Of a DNA stretch of 59,852 nucleotides, positions 36,703 to 45,369 are shown piece by piece; the stretch's first letter is position 1; every line of letters starts with the position of its first letter. Made by a program: the position numbers and the translations under genes. The stretch is taken from contig NZ_JANCPR020000059.1 of the NCBI RefSeq assembly GCF_028657195.3, forward strand, positions 1 to 59,852, read 5' to 3'. The notes below the pieces were generated by a model that was not told the DNA's origin, ran no database searches, and saw only the letters and a program-made list of their open reading frames with translations. Source of the DNA: Streptomyces iconiensis. GTDB lineage: Bacteria > Actinomycetota > Actinomycetes > Streptomycetales > Streptomycetaceae.

Positions 36703-36870
36703 CCCGGATGCCGCCGACTGCGCCACGGGCCGGCCTCTCCCGGCCGGCCAGCGGTTGTGCACTCAGCCGAGCGGCGGTCGGCTGGGGCGTGTTGCGGAAG
36801 TCCGTCCGCGCTGCACAACGATGGCTGATTGCCGCCAGCAAGAGCCTTCTACGGTGATCACACTGCTGGC

Positions 36871-37320
36871 ATGACGATGTCATCCACTACGGACTCAGTG
36901 ACAGTTCTCACCGGCATGTATGCGGCTGAGGCGCAGTACTTGGCGGCTGGAGGCCCGGGCGAGGCTTCGTTCGACCTGCTCGCCCCTTTCTTCGCGCCGG
37001 ATGTCGAGCTGCATCAAGCAGATGCCCTGCCCTACGGAGGCACTTGGCGTGGGCACGACGGCATGACGCGGTTCTTCCTCATGATGGGGCAGACCTGGGA
37101 GTCGTTCGACATGGTGGCGCAGGAGTTCCTGGCCACCGGTGAGACCGCTGTTGTGCTCACACAGGTCCGTGCTCGCGCCCGTGCGTCCGGCCGCGAACTC
37201 AGCTTCCCGATTCTGCAAGCGATCACGATCAAGGACGGGCGGATCACTGAGGTCCGTCCGTTCTACTGGGACACGCAAGCCATCGCCGACGCCTGCGCCG
37301 CGCCGTCGGGGGCAGCCTGA
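36871..37320 (+). CDS. SnoaL/NTF2-like protein
   Basis: A 149-residue NTF2-fold protein. It has the helical opening, the acidic PFFAPDVELHQADALPYGGTWRGHDGMTRFF block and the GRELSFPILQAITIKDGRITEVRPFYWD strands typical of SnoaL-like proteins. These act as small-molecule isomerases, cyclases or steroid-delta-isomerase relatives, or as non-catalytic binders. The ATG at 36871 is preferred over upstream in-frame starts because it opens the domain. It lies 168 bases after the CHAT-like gene and just before a transposase remnant. Confidence 0.87.
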   Translation: MTMSSTTDSVTVLTGMYAAEAQYLAAGGPGEASFDLLAPFFAPDVELHQADALPYGGTWRGHDGMTRFFLMMGQTWESFDMVAQEFLATGETAVVLTQVRARARASGRELSFPILQAITIKDGRITEVRPFYWDTQAIADACAAPSGAA

Positions 37321-37350
37321 GGTCTACTAGGTCGACTGAGAATCCGCTGG

Positions 37351-37455
37351 TCACAGCCACTCGTCGAGGACTGTGACCAGCACGGTCGCCTCGTGGCGTA
37401 CGGCGAGCTTGTCGTACCTCGTGGCCACTGCCCGGTGGCCCTTGAGCCGGTTGAT
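37351..37455 (-). pseudogene. C-terminal remnant of an IS5-family transposase
   Basis: Thirty-four residues, beginning INRLKGHRAVATRYDKLAV and ending DEWL-stop, match the conserved C-terminus of IS5-family DDE transposases (typically ...RLKxWRxxATRYDKLA...). Sequence upstream in the frame is tandem GTCCGACCGC repeat, not transposase, so the 5' part has been lost. No terminal inverted repeats are clear. Confidence 0.75.
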
Positions 37456-37575
37456 CCCGTGTCCGACCGCGTCCGACCGCGTCCGACCGCATGCGGCTGC
37501 TCGTTGTCGGTCTTGCCGAACACCGGTCGCCGGTCGCCGGTCGCCGGTCGTCGGTCGTCGGTCGCCGGGTCGCTG
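37456..37575. repeat. Simple repeats between transposase remnant and GH20 gene
   Basis: Three GTCCGACCGC units at 37461-37490, then CGGTCGCC and CGTCGGTC units at about 37525-37570. Confidence 0.75.
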
Positions 37576-37597
37576 GGTCACCGGGACCCGCGGGCGC

Positions 37598-39532
37598 TCA
37601 GCGCCAAGGTGTCTCCGTCGAGGGGAAGTAGCTCAGTCCGCGGGCTCGCCAGAGTGGGGACTGTGCGGCCAGCCGGGGTGCGTACTCCTCCCATTCCGGG
37701 GGCCGTCCTGTCCAGGCTGTCTCCGCGACGCCCGCCAGGCGCGGCAGCAGCAGTGTGGTCAGGTCGGCGAAGTCGTGGACGCGTTCGCAGAAGACGGTGG
37801 CCTCCACCCCGGCGACCTGTTCCTCGGGCACGCCGTAGGCGTCGGGGTCCCAGGCGGCGGCGTGGCGTACGGATCGGGGCCGGTAGGTGAAGCCGATGCG
37901 TGCGGAGGTGCGCGCTGCCTCGGCCGAGGGGGCGACCGCGGGGTCGTACGGACGGTCGAGGTAGAGATGGGACTGGGGTGAGAGCAGCACCTTGGCTCCG
38001 CCGCGCAGCAGTAGTCCGAGGTCGTCGTCCGAGGGGGCGAAGAACCGGCGCAGGGCGTCGGCGACCCGCATCGTGAAGCCCGCGGCCAGCAGTTCGGGGC
38101 GCTGCTTCAACTCCTCCTCGGAGGTGGGCAGGTCCGTCATCGGAAGGTTCACCCAGAACTGCCCGATGTCCTCGGGCCCGGCGTCCGCACGGGCCGTCTC
38201 CTGCCAGCCCAACGGCCGCTTGCCGCACGCGCGTACGGTCTCCCGCGCGAACCGTACGGCCGCAGCGAAGTCCTCGGCGCCTATTCCCAGGGCCTCGTCC
38301 CCGCCGATGTGGACGAACGGGCCGTCGGTCAGCCGTGCCACCTCGGTCAGCGCCTCACATATGAAGGCACGCGCGCCCGCGTCGCCCGGGTCCAGCGGAG
38401 GGGTGTAGGAGATGTGCGGGGGTATCCACGCGGGCCGCGGCACCGTTCCGGCCTCGGGGCAGACGCGCAGGACGGCGGCGCAGTGCCCCGGTAGGTCGAT
38501 CTCCGGAACGATGGTGACGAAGCGTGTGGCCGCGTATCGCTGGAGCGCGCGGTACTCGGCTGCGGTGTAGTAGCGCCGCGCGGACCGCCCTCCGTCGGCA
38601 TCCGCCTCTCCGTCGGCATCCGCCTCTCCGTCGGCGCCCGCCTCTTCGACAGCCTTCGTCTTTCCGTCCGCGTCCGCCTCTCCGGCGGGGTTACCCTCGG
38701 CGCCCACGACCCCTGGCGCCTCCTCCGTGCCCTCCGCACCCGGAGCCTCGGCGCCCTCCGTACCCTCCGTGCCCTCTCCTTCGCCCTCCCGCCCGTCCGG
38801 CCCGGGGGCCGTGTCGCCCGCGAGGCCGGGGCGGCCGGGGATTTCCAGGCGCCAGCCCTCGTTGTCGGTGAGGTGCAGATGCAGAACGTTGAGCTTGTAG
38901 AGCGCCGCGAGGTCGATGACCGCGCGGAGTTCGCGGGGCGTGAAGTAGCGCCGGGCCACGTCCACCATCAGCCCGCGCCACGCGAACCGGGGTCCGTCAT
39001 CGATGTGTTGGAACGGTATGTGCGCGCCGCCCGCGAGCAGATGCAGCGCGGATACGGCGGCGCGGAAGACGCCGACCGCTGTACGGGCGCGGCAGGTGAT
39101 GCCCGTGGCCCCGACGGTCAGCGCATAGCACTCGTCGAGCTGTGCGGACCCGTCAGGCGGCACCCCCACGGCCGCCGGACGGGCCGGTACGTCGCCCAGC
39201 GTGAGCAGCACCGTCCGCACGCCGGCCCCCGTTCCCGTGTCCGGCCCCGTTCCCGAGCCCCTTCCCGGGTCCACCCCCGAGCCCCTCCCCGGCCCCGATC
39301 CCGAGCCCACCCGCGAATCCGCCCCCGGCCCCTCTCCCATCAACTCCACATGCGTGCCCAGCAGTTGCCGCACCGCGCAGGCCACGCCCTCCAGTTCGGG
39401 GTCGTTCGTGCTGACCCTCACCCAGCCTCCGGCCGGGAGGTGGGCGCGACCCCAGGGGGCTGCCGGGCCCCTGCGGGCGTGGGCGTCGCCCAGGAGAGCC
39501 CGAGAGGCAGGGGCGGGAACGAGTGTGCTCAT
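37598..39532 (-). CDS. Glycoside hydrolase family 20 beta-N-acetylhexosaminidase
   Basis: A 644-residue GH20 enzyme from the ATG at 39532. Barrel motifs are FAWRGLMVDVARRYF, LNVLHLHLTDNEGWRLEIP and the catalytic Asp412-Glu413 pair in FVHIGGDEALGIG; a GH20b-like N-terminal domain precedes them. It splits terminal GlcNAc or GalNAc from glycans. There is no signal peptide, so action is probably intracellular. An acidic Glu/Ala/Asp/Gly repeat of about 65 residues interrupts the barrel after LEIPGRP. A second ATG at 39631 is in frame with an equally good GGAGGA site, because the RBS-start region is duplicated; the longer form would be 677 residues. Confidence 0.92.
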   Translation of the reverse strand: MSTLVPAPASRALLGDAHARRGPAAPWGRAHLPAGGWVRVSTNDPELEGVACAVRQLLGTHVELMGEGPGADSRVGSGSGPGRGSGVDPGRGSGTGPDTGTGAGVRTVLLTLGDVPARPAAVGVPPDGSAQLDECYALTVGATGITCRARTAVGVFRAAVSALHLLAGGAHIPFQHIDDGPRFAWRGLMVDVARRYFTPRELRAVIDLAALYKLNVLHLHLTDNEGWRLEIPGRPGLAGDTAPGPDGREGEGEGTEGTEGAEAPGAEGTEEAPGVVGAEGNPAGEADADGKTKAVEEAGADGEADADGEADADGGRSARRYYTAAEYRALQRYAATRFVTIVPEIDLPGHCAAVLRVCPEAGTVPRPAWIPPHISYTPPLDPGDAGARAFICEALTEVARLTDGPFVHIGGDEALGIGAEDFAAAVRFARETVRACGKRPLGWQETARADAGPEDIGQFWVNLPMTDLPTSEEELKQRPELLAAGFTMRVADALRRFFAPSDDDLGLLLRGGAKVLLSPQSHLYLDRPYDPAVAPSAEAARTSARIGFTYRPRSVRHAAAWDPDAYGVPEEQVAGVEATVFCERVHDFADLTTLLLPRLAGVAETAWTGRPPEWEEYAPRLAAQSPLWRARGLSYFPSTETPWR

Positions 39533-39648
39533 CGGCTCCTCCGGTGACGGCGCCGGCGACGGTGAGGGGGAACGGTGACGGGGACGAGCGGGATCGTTGG
39601 CCGGCTCGGTGGCGGGACCGAGTGGACTCATCGGTTCCTCCGGGCGGC
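39530..39648 (-). repeat. Duplicated ribosome site and start codon of the GH20 gene
   Basis: CCGGAGGAACCGATGAG (around 39631) and CCGGAGGAGCCGATGAG (around 39532) are 99 bases, exactly 33 codons, apart. In both copies the following codons read Ser-x-Leu-x-Pro-Ala. This is an in-frame duplication that leaves two functional-looking starts. Confidence 0.8.
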
Positions 39649-39667
39649 GGAGCCCGTACGCTAACAT

Positions 39668-39690
39668 AAAACCGAACGATGAACGGTTTT
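39668..39690. promoter_or_regulatory. Inverted-repeat operator (site 2) between GH20 and GH1-tetR
   Basis: AAAACCG, nine bases, CGGTTTT, the same arms and spacing as site 1 at 31808-31830. It lies in the divergent promoter region, 37 bases before the upstream GH20 start and 51 bases before the GH1 start, so one bound repressor could control both directions. Confidence 0.78.
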
Positions 39691-39740
39691 CGTGTGGCGC
39701 CCGCTGCGGCGCCTCGCGGCACTCCACGAGCGAGGTGAGC

Positions 39741-40955
39741 ATGGGCGGCGAACCGGTACCGGGGTTCCGGCTCCCGGACGGGTTTCTGGTGGGTGCGGCG
39801 ACGGCTGCGCACCAGGTCGAGGGCAACAATGTGGCGAGCGACTGGTGGGCGTTCGAACACCGGCAGGGGTCACCCGCCGGCACGCCGAGCGGTGACGCGG
39901 CCGACAGCTATCACCGCTGGCGGGAGGACATGGACCTGCTCAGCGAACTCGGGTTCAACGCCTACCGCTTCAGTATCGAGTGGGCCCGCGTCGAGCCGGT
40001 GCGTGGCCGGGTCTCGCGTGCGGCGCTCGCGCACTACCGGCGCATGGTGGAGGGCGCGCGGCAGCGGGGCCTCGAACCGGTCGTCACGCTGCATCACTTC
40101 ACCGTGCCCGCCTGGTTCAGCGCGAACGGCGGCTGGACGGCGCCGGAGGCGGCTGAGCTGTTCGCGGGTTACGTGCGTACGGTCGCGCCGCTCGTCGCCC
40201 AGGGAGTGCGGTACGTCGTCACGCTCAACGAGCCCAACATGCTCGCCGTGATGCAGACGCTCGTACGCGAGGGCCTCGAAGCCGCGCCACGGCACGGACA
40301 CATCGAGCCCGACCCGGCGATCAGCGAAGGGCTGATCAGGGCGCACCGCGCGGCCACCTCCGTACTGAAGGAGCTGTGCCCGCACGTGCTGACCGGCTGG
40401 ACCGTGGCGAACCAGGTCTACCAGCCCGAGCCGCCCGGCGACCCGGCAGCGCGCGCCGCCGCCACCGCGTACGCGCACCCGCGCGAGGACCTCTTTCTCC
40501 AGGTCAGCCGCGAGGACGGCTGGGTGGGCGTGCAGTCCTACACCCGTACCCGCGTCGCCGCGCACGGGCCGCTGCCCGTACCCGGGGGCGCCGAACGCAC
40601 CCTCACCGGCTGGGAGTACCACCCCGAAGCGCTCGGTGCTGCGCTCCGGCACACCGCCGAGGTCACCGGAGGGAACGTGCCGGTCCTGGTCACCGAGAAC
40701 GGCATCGCCACCGCGGACGACCGGCGCCGCATCGACCATACGGCGCGCGCCCTGATGAGCATGGCCGAGGCGCTGCGTGACGGTGTCGACGTACGCGGCT
40801 ATCTGCACTGGAGCGCGCTCGACAACTACGAATGGGGCTCCTACGAGCCGACGTTCGGCCTCATCGCCGTCGACCCCGACACCTTCGCGCGCACGCCCAA
40901 GGAATCGGCGCGCTGGCTGGGCACCGTGGCCAGGACGGGCCGCCTGCCGGGCTGA
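39741..40955 (+). CDS. Glycoside hydrolase family 1 beta-glucosidase
   Basis: A 404-residue GH1 enzyme. It begins FRLPDGFLVGAATAAHQVEG, the family N-terminal signature, with the acid/base Glu164 in TLNEPN, the nucleophile Glu319 in LVTENG and the aglycone-site SALDNYEWGSY. It is somewhat shorter than the usual 440-480 residues but keeps all catalytic blocks. GAGGTG precedes the ATG at 39741. There is no signal peptide. The TetR gene starts 35 bases downstream and is probably on the same transcript, under operator site 2. Confidence 0.94.
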   Translation: MGGEPVPGFRLPDGFLVGAATAAHQVEGNNVASDWWAFEHRQGSPAGTPSGDAADSYHRWREDMDLLSELGFNAYRFSIEWARVEPVRGRVSRAALAHYRRMVEGARQRGLEPVVTLHHFTVPAWFSANGGWTAPEAAELFAGYVRTVAPLVAQGVRYVVTLNEPNMLAVMQTLVREGLEAAPRHGHIEPDPAISEGLIRAHRAATSVLKELCPHVLTGWTVANQVYQPEPPGDPAARAAATAYAHPREDLFLQVSREDGWVGVQSYTRTRVAAHGPLPVPGGAERTLTGWEYHPEALGAALRHTAEVTGGNVPVLVTENGIATADDRRRIDHTARALMSMAEALRDGVDVRGYLHWSALDNYEWGSYEPTFGLIAVDPDTFARTPKESARWLGTVARTGRLPG

Positions 40956-40989
40956 CGGGCCCTCGGGGGAGAGAGGCTACGGTAAGGGG

Positions 40990-41562
40990 ATGGCGAGGAG
41001 GGGCCCTTACGAGAAGGGCGAGGCGAAGCGTGCGGAGATCCTGCGGGTGGCACTGGAGGTCTTCGCCGTCGAGGGGTACCGGGGCACCTCGCTGCGCAAG
41101 GTCGCCTCGGCGTGCGACCTCAGCCTTCCGGGCCTCATGCACTACTTCGACTCCAAGGAGGACCTGCTCACGCAGGTCCTGCGGGTGCGCGACGAGACGG
41201 CGCGCGCGCAGTTCGGCGAGGGGCGGCTGGAGGACCACCTCCAGGTCATCCGCGACGCCACCAAGACCCCGGGGCTCGTCGCGCTGTTCCTCTCGCTGGC
41301 CGCCTCGGCGGGCGACCGGGAGCACCCGGCACACGAGTTGTTCACGGAGCGCTACGCCACCCTGCGCGCCGCGCTGACCGCGCGCCTCCAGGCCGGCATG
41401 GACGCGGGGAACCTCCGCGCTGACCTCCCGGCCGACCGCCTCGCCACGCTGCTCATCGCGCTCGTCGACGGTATCCAGCTCCAATGGCTCTCCGACGAGG
41501 GCGTGGACATGGAGCAGCCCGTGACCGACCTCCTCCAACTCCTCGCCCCCACCCGGCACTGA
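40990..41562 (+). CDS. TetR-family regulator of the glycosidase genes
   Basis: A 190-residue protein. The TetR helix-turn-helix covers residues about 13-58 (RAEILRVALEVFAVEGYRGT, LRKVASACDLSLPGLMHYFDSKEDLL) and a helical ligand domain follows. It directly follows the GH1 gene. Operator copies AAAACCG-N9-CGGTTTT lie before GH1 and GH20 and before the MFS-GH3 unit, and no other regulator is nearby. I infer that this protein represses both units and is released by an imported glycoside. The ATG is at 40990 after GGTAAGGGG. Confidence 0.9.
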   Translation: MARRGPYEKGEAKRAEILRVALEVFAVEGYRGTSLRKVASACDLSLPGLMHYFDSKEDLLTQVLRVRDETARAQFGEGRLEDHLQVIRDATKTPGLVALFLSLAASAGDREHPAHELFTERYATLRAALTARLQAGMDAGNLRADLPADRLATLLIALVDGIQLQWLSDEGVDMEQPVTDLLQLLAPTRH

Positions 41563-41565
41563 ACC

Positions 41566-41584
41566 GCCCGGCACTGAACCGGGC
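41566..41584 (+). terminator. Weak hairpin after the TetR gene
   Basis: GCCCGG, seven bases, CCGGGC, four bases beyond the stop. Part of a short duplicated CCCGGCACTGAACCG sequence that also covers the last codons. Confidence 0.45.
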
Positions 41585-41695
41585 GACGGCGCCTCGATGC
41601 TGCCGCCATGTTCGCCGGATCCGCCAGGTCGCCAGCCCTCGTCAGCCCCCGTCAGCCCTCGGCCGCCCGGCCGTGAGGCGTCAGTTGACAGGCCG

Positions 41696-42643
41696 TCAGG
41701 CCGTCAGGTCGGCCGGGTCGGTGTTCGCGCCGCACAGGACGACGGCCACGCGTTCGTCGCGGGACGGGGTGTAGGGCGGGTTCGGGGCCGTGATGCCGGC
41801 GTAGGCGGTGGCAGCCGCGTGTTCCACGGCGAGGCGGTGGTCGGTCCAGAGTTCCTGGCGTGCCTCGGTGATGGCGGGGTCGGGGACGAGGACCGAGCGC
41901 ATGTTGCGGTGCCCGGCGGCTGCCAGGGCCATGGGGGTGGCGCGGCGGGCGCCGAGCGAGTCGGCTGCGACCGATTCGACGGGAACGTCGACGACGCGGC
42001 CCGCCTCGATGGCCGCGTTCAGCGCGCGGGACCGCTGCGGTTCGACGGCGACGGCCCGTATGCCGTGGTGCTGCGCCGCGGCGGCGACGCCCGCGAAGAG
42101 GCCGCCACCGCCGACGGAGACGACGATCGTGTCCAGGTCGGGGATCTGGGCGCGGATCTCCTCGACGAGCGTGCCGGCGCCGGCGGCGATGAGAGGGTTG
42201 TCGTACGCGTGTGACGACAGCGCGCCCGTGGAGGCGGCGAACTCCTCGCTGGCCGCTGCGGCTTCCGCGTACTCCGTGCCGACCATGCGCACGTCGGCGC
42301 CGTAGTCGCGCAGGTGCGTCACCTTCACCTCGGGTGCCGTCTCGGGCAGGAACACCGTCGCCGTCACACCGTGCTGCCTGGCCGCCCACGCGCAGGCGAG
42401 GCCCGCGTTGCCGCCCGAGGCGAGGGTGATGCCCGCGTCGGGCAGCGTGCCCTGTTCCCGGTGTGCGAGCAGGAAGTTGGCGGCGCCGCGCGCCTTGAAG
42501 CTGCCGGTGTGCTGCATGAACTCCAGCGCGAGCCACAGCCTGTACGAGTGCGAGCCGTCACCGCGCGCCAGGGTGACCGGGCGCACCTGACCCGTGATGC
42601 GCTCCGCTGCGGTCTTGACGTCTCCGTAGGAGAGAGGGGGCAC
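41696..42643 (-). CDS. PLP-dependent threonine/serine dehydratase-like enzyme
   Basis: A 315-residue fold-type II PLP enzyme. The PLP lysine is in HTGSFKARGAANF, the cofactor phosphate loop is SVGGGGLFAGV and the substrate loop is LASGGNAGLACAW. Catabolic serine/threonine dehydratases deaminate Ser or Thr to pyruvate or 2-oxobutyrate. No ACT regulatory domain is present. The start is GTG at 42643. A closely related eliminase or racemase activity cannot be excluded. Confidence 0.9.
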   Translation of the reverse strand: MPPLSYGDVKTAAERITGQVRPVTLARGDGSHSYRLWLALEFMQHTGSFKARGAANFLLAHREQGTLPDAGITLASGGNAGLACAWAARQHGVTATVFLPETAPEVKVTHLRDYGADVRMVGTEYAEAAAASEEFAASTGALSSHAYDNPLIAAGAGTLVEEIRAQIPDLDTIVVSVGGGGLFAGVAAAAQHHGIRAVAVEPQRSRALNAAIEAGRVVDVPVESVAADSLGARRATPMALAAAGHRNMRSVLVPDPAITEARQELWTDHRLAVEHAAATAYAGITAPNPPYTPSRDERVAVVLCGANTDPADLTA

Positions 42644-42697
42644 GGCAGGCTCCAGGGCGCGAGAGGGCGTGTAGGGACAAACGGCTACGTTACGGGG

Positions 42698-45007
42698 TCA
42701 CCCGACGGTTGCGGTACGCGCCTCCGGTGCCGTGGCCAGCGCCTGCGGCAGCGGGGCCGCGTGCAGGACGCGGAGGCCGGAGACCGCACGGGTCAACGCG
42801 ACGTAGAGACGGCGCAGTCCGGTGCGCTCGTCCGGTTCGGCGGCGACGATCGCGGCGGGCTCGTCCAGTACGACGTGGTCGTACTCCAGGCCCTTCGCGA
42901 GGGTGGCGGGCACGAGCGTGAGCCGCGCGTCCTGGCTGGTCTCCTCGCCGGGCGCCAGGTAGGAGAGGCCCGCCTGCTCCAGCGCCTCACGCAACGCCGG
43001 AATGCGGTGTTCCGCCGCGATGAGGCCGACGGAACCCTCCTCGCGCAGCGCCTCCCCGCAGGCATCGGCCACGGCGGCGTCCAGCGTCTCCTGAGCCGTC
43101 TCGCGGACCGCGAAGTCGCCGGGCGACTCACGGACCGAGGTGGCAGGGGTCAGCGCGGGGGCGATGTCGGGCAGCAGCCGTGAGGCGTAGGCGATCACGT
43201 CGCGGGGCACCCGGAACCCCTCGGTCAGCTGCTCCACCTCGGCGTCCGGCTTGCCCAGATGGAACAGCGCCGACTCCCAGCTCTCCGTGGCCCACGGCGT
43301 CGTGCCCTGCGCGAGGTCACCCAGCACCGTCGCCGAACCCGTCGAACAGCGCCGCCCCACCGCGCGGTACTGCATCGCCGACAGGTCCTGCGCCTCGTCC
43401 AGCACCACATGGCCGAGGGAGTGCGTGCGCTGCACCTGGTCGGCGGCCTCGTCCACGAGGACCGCGTCAGCGGCCGACCACTTGGCGCTCTTCACGCTCC
43501 GCGCGGGCTTGGCCCACAGGATCTGCTTCTGCTCGTCCGGGGTGAGTACCCCCTCGGCGTGCTCGGCCAGGAAGCCGGCGTCCGACAGCAGCCGCAGCAC
43601 GACCTTCGCCGGATCAACCGCCGGCCACACCTTCTTGACCATTGCCTTCACGGCCGCGCTGCGGGCCACCGCGTCCTGGACCCGGTCGTCGGGCGCCTCA
43701 CCGGCACGCTCCATCCGTACGAGTACCGCGTGCGCGATCCGCTGCGGCAGCGCCTCACGCGCGGCGCCGTAGCGCATGTCCCTGGCGAGCAGTTCGCCGA
43801 CCATCTCCTCGATCTCGTACACCGGAACGCGCCAGCGCCGTGAGCCGCGTACGACCATCAGCGGCTCGTCCGCCGGGAGTTGACCGGCACGCAGGACGCC
43901 GGAACGGATCGCGCGCCGCAGCACGGCTGCCATCCGCGCGTCCCCCTTGACGCACGCGGCCTCCGCCGTGTCCGTGCCCCGAACAGGCACGTCAGGGCGC
44001 GCGACCAGGCCCTCGACCGTCGTCTGCCTGGCCGCCAACTCGCCCAGTGCCGGCAGCACTTGTTCGATGTAGTGCAGGAAGGAGTCGTTGGGCCCGATGA
44101 CGAGGGTGCCGGTGCGGGTGAGCCGCTCGCGGTGCGCGTACAGCAGGTACGCGACGCGGTGCAGGCCCACCGCCGTCTTTCCGGTTCCCGGCGCTCCCTG
44201 CACACAGACCGTGCCCTCGATGCCGGAACGCACGATCGCGTCCTGCTCGGGCTGGATGGTGGCGACGATGTCGCGCATGGGGCCCACACGGGGGCGTTCG
44301 ATCTCGGCCTGGAGCAGCGCGCTGGTGCGCGGCCCCTCCGGGGCCACCTCCCCGCCGGAGGCCGGGGGAGCGTCGGTGAGGTGCTCGTCCTCGTACGCGG
44401 TCAGTTCGCCGCCCGTGTACCCGAATCTGCGGCGCAGCGCCACGTCCTGCGGGTCGTTCCTGGAGGCGCGGTAGAAGGGGCGCGAGATGGGCGCACGCCA
44501 GTCGATGACCATCGGGTCGCCGTCGGCGTCGTGCACATGGCGCCGCCCGACGTAGAAGGACAGCCCTTCGTCCCCTTTCTCCGTCTGCCCCGCCTGCCCG
44601 GCCTTCTCCGGGCCCGCCCCCGGCCTGGGCGCGCTGTCGCTCCGCCCGTCGCCGTCCCCGTACGGGGCGCGCAGATAGTCGAGGCGGCCGAAGAAGAGCG
44701 GTGCGTGCGCCAGGTCGGCGAGCGAGGCGACACGGGCCTCGACACCGGCGGCCAGCGCCTCGGCGTTGACCCAGTTCGCCGCCACGTCCGCCAGGTTCAG
44801 GGACTCGGCGTCGGCACGCATCGCGCGCAGCGCCTCGCGGGAGGCGGCGAGGTGGGCACGTTCGCGGGTCAGGGGATCGTCGGGTCGGCCGGCGGGTCGG
44901 CCGGCGTCATCGGGGCCGGCGGGTCCTGGCCCCGAGGGCTCGGACTGCGGGGGCTCGGACTGCGGGGGTACAGGTACGGGCTGTTCGGGTGCGGGCTGTG
45001 CGGTCAC
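42698..45007 (-). CDS. helR: HelR/HelD-type RNA polymerase-recycling motor ATPase
   Basis: A 769-residue UvrD/Rep-like superfamily I ATPase of the HelR/HelD class, which binds RNA polymerase, removes stalled nucleic acid and, for HelR, displaces rifamycin. It has an N-terminal helical arm (about residues 45-100), FYVGRRHVHDADGDPMVIDW, Walker A GAPGTGKTAVGLHRVAY near residue 271, the VLDEAQDLSAMQ box near 530 and a C-terminal VALTRAVSGL motif. The Pro/Ser/Gly-rich first 45 residues are low complexity. GTG start at 45007. I saw no rifamycin-associated element upstream, so rifamycin induction is not supported. Confidence 0.87.
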   Translation of the reverse strand: MTAQPAPEQPVPVPPQSEPPQSEPSGPGPAGPDDAGRPAGRPDDPLTRERAHLAASREALRAMRADAESLNLADVAANWVNAEALAAGVEARVASLADLAHAPLFFGRLDYLRAPYGDGDGRSDSAPRPGAGPEKAGQAGQTEKGDEGLSFYVGRRHVHDADGDPMVIDWRAPISRPFYRASRNDPQDVALRRRFGYTGGELTAYEDEHLTDAPPASGGEVAPEGPRTSALLQAEIERPRVGPMRDIVATIQPEQDAIVRSGIEGTVCVQGAPGTGKTAVGLHRVAYLLYAHRERLTRTGTLVIGPNDSFLHYIEQVLPALGELAARQTTVEGLVARPDVPVRGTDTAEAACVKGDARMAAVLRRAIRSGVLRAGQLPADEPLMVVRGSRRWRVPVYEIEEMVGELLARDMRYGAAREALPQRIAHAVLVRMERAGEAPDDRVQDAVARSAAVKAMVKKVWPAVDPAKVVLRLLSDAGFLAEHAEGVLTPDEQKQILWAKPARSVKSAKWSAADAVLVDEAADQVQRTHSLGHVVLDEAQDLSAMQYRAVGRRCSTGSATVLGDLAQGTTPWATESWESALFHLGKPDAEVEQLTEGFRVPRDVIAYASRLLPDIAPALTPATSVRESPGDFAVRETAQETLDAAVADACGEALREEGSVGLIAAEHRIPALREALEQAGLSYLAPGEETSQDARLTLVPATLAKGLEYDHVVLDEPAAIVAAEPDERTGLRRLYVALTRAVSGLRVLHAAPLPQALATAPEARTATVG

Positions 45008-45369
45008 CAGGCTGCCTCCGGCGTAGCGTGCGGGCGCGAGCGTGCGGCCGTGTTCTGCCCGCCCCGGCAGGGGGCAGGAGGGGGCACGGCTGCGCAGTGC
45101 GTCTCTGCGGAATACAGATGCTTCACGTACGGCCCGGCCGGTTTCCGTGCGGCGGGCGCCTCGGGGCCGGTGCGCGCGGGGGGCTGCATCGGCGGCGAGG
45201 GGGCAAGTCGGCCATGTTAACTCCCCGGTTCGAGGGCCGTCGAACCCTTTGTCGGGGTGCTCTCAGGGTTCCCCCGGGCCCGGACTCGCCCCTGAGGCGT
45301 ACGCACCTCCCGTATGTGAAGGACTTCCGGCCGATGCGCCCGGGACCTGCGGAAACGGAGGATGGACCC
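45008..45369. other. Intergenic region, nothing recognisable
   Basis: A 362-base spacer between divergent genes. I see no coding bias, tRNA or strong inverted repeat; it contains GTTAAC at about 45217-45222 and the GGAGG site of the next gene at 45357-45361. Confidence 0.5.

Noticed and set aside
37321..37597. A complete insertion sequence
   Set aside because: Only the last 34 codons of a transposase remain and no terminal inverted repeats or target duplication are visible.
45222..45245. GGTTCGAGGGCC stretch as a tRNA T-arm
   Set aside because: No acceptor, D or anticodon stems can be folded around it. I found no convincing tRNA anywhere in the window.
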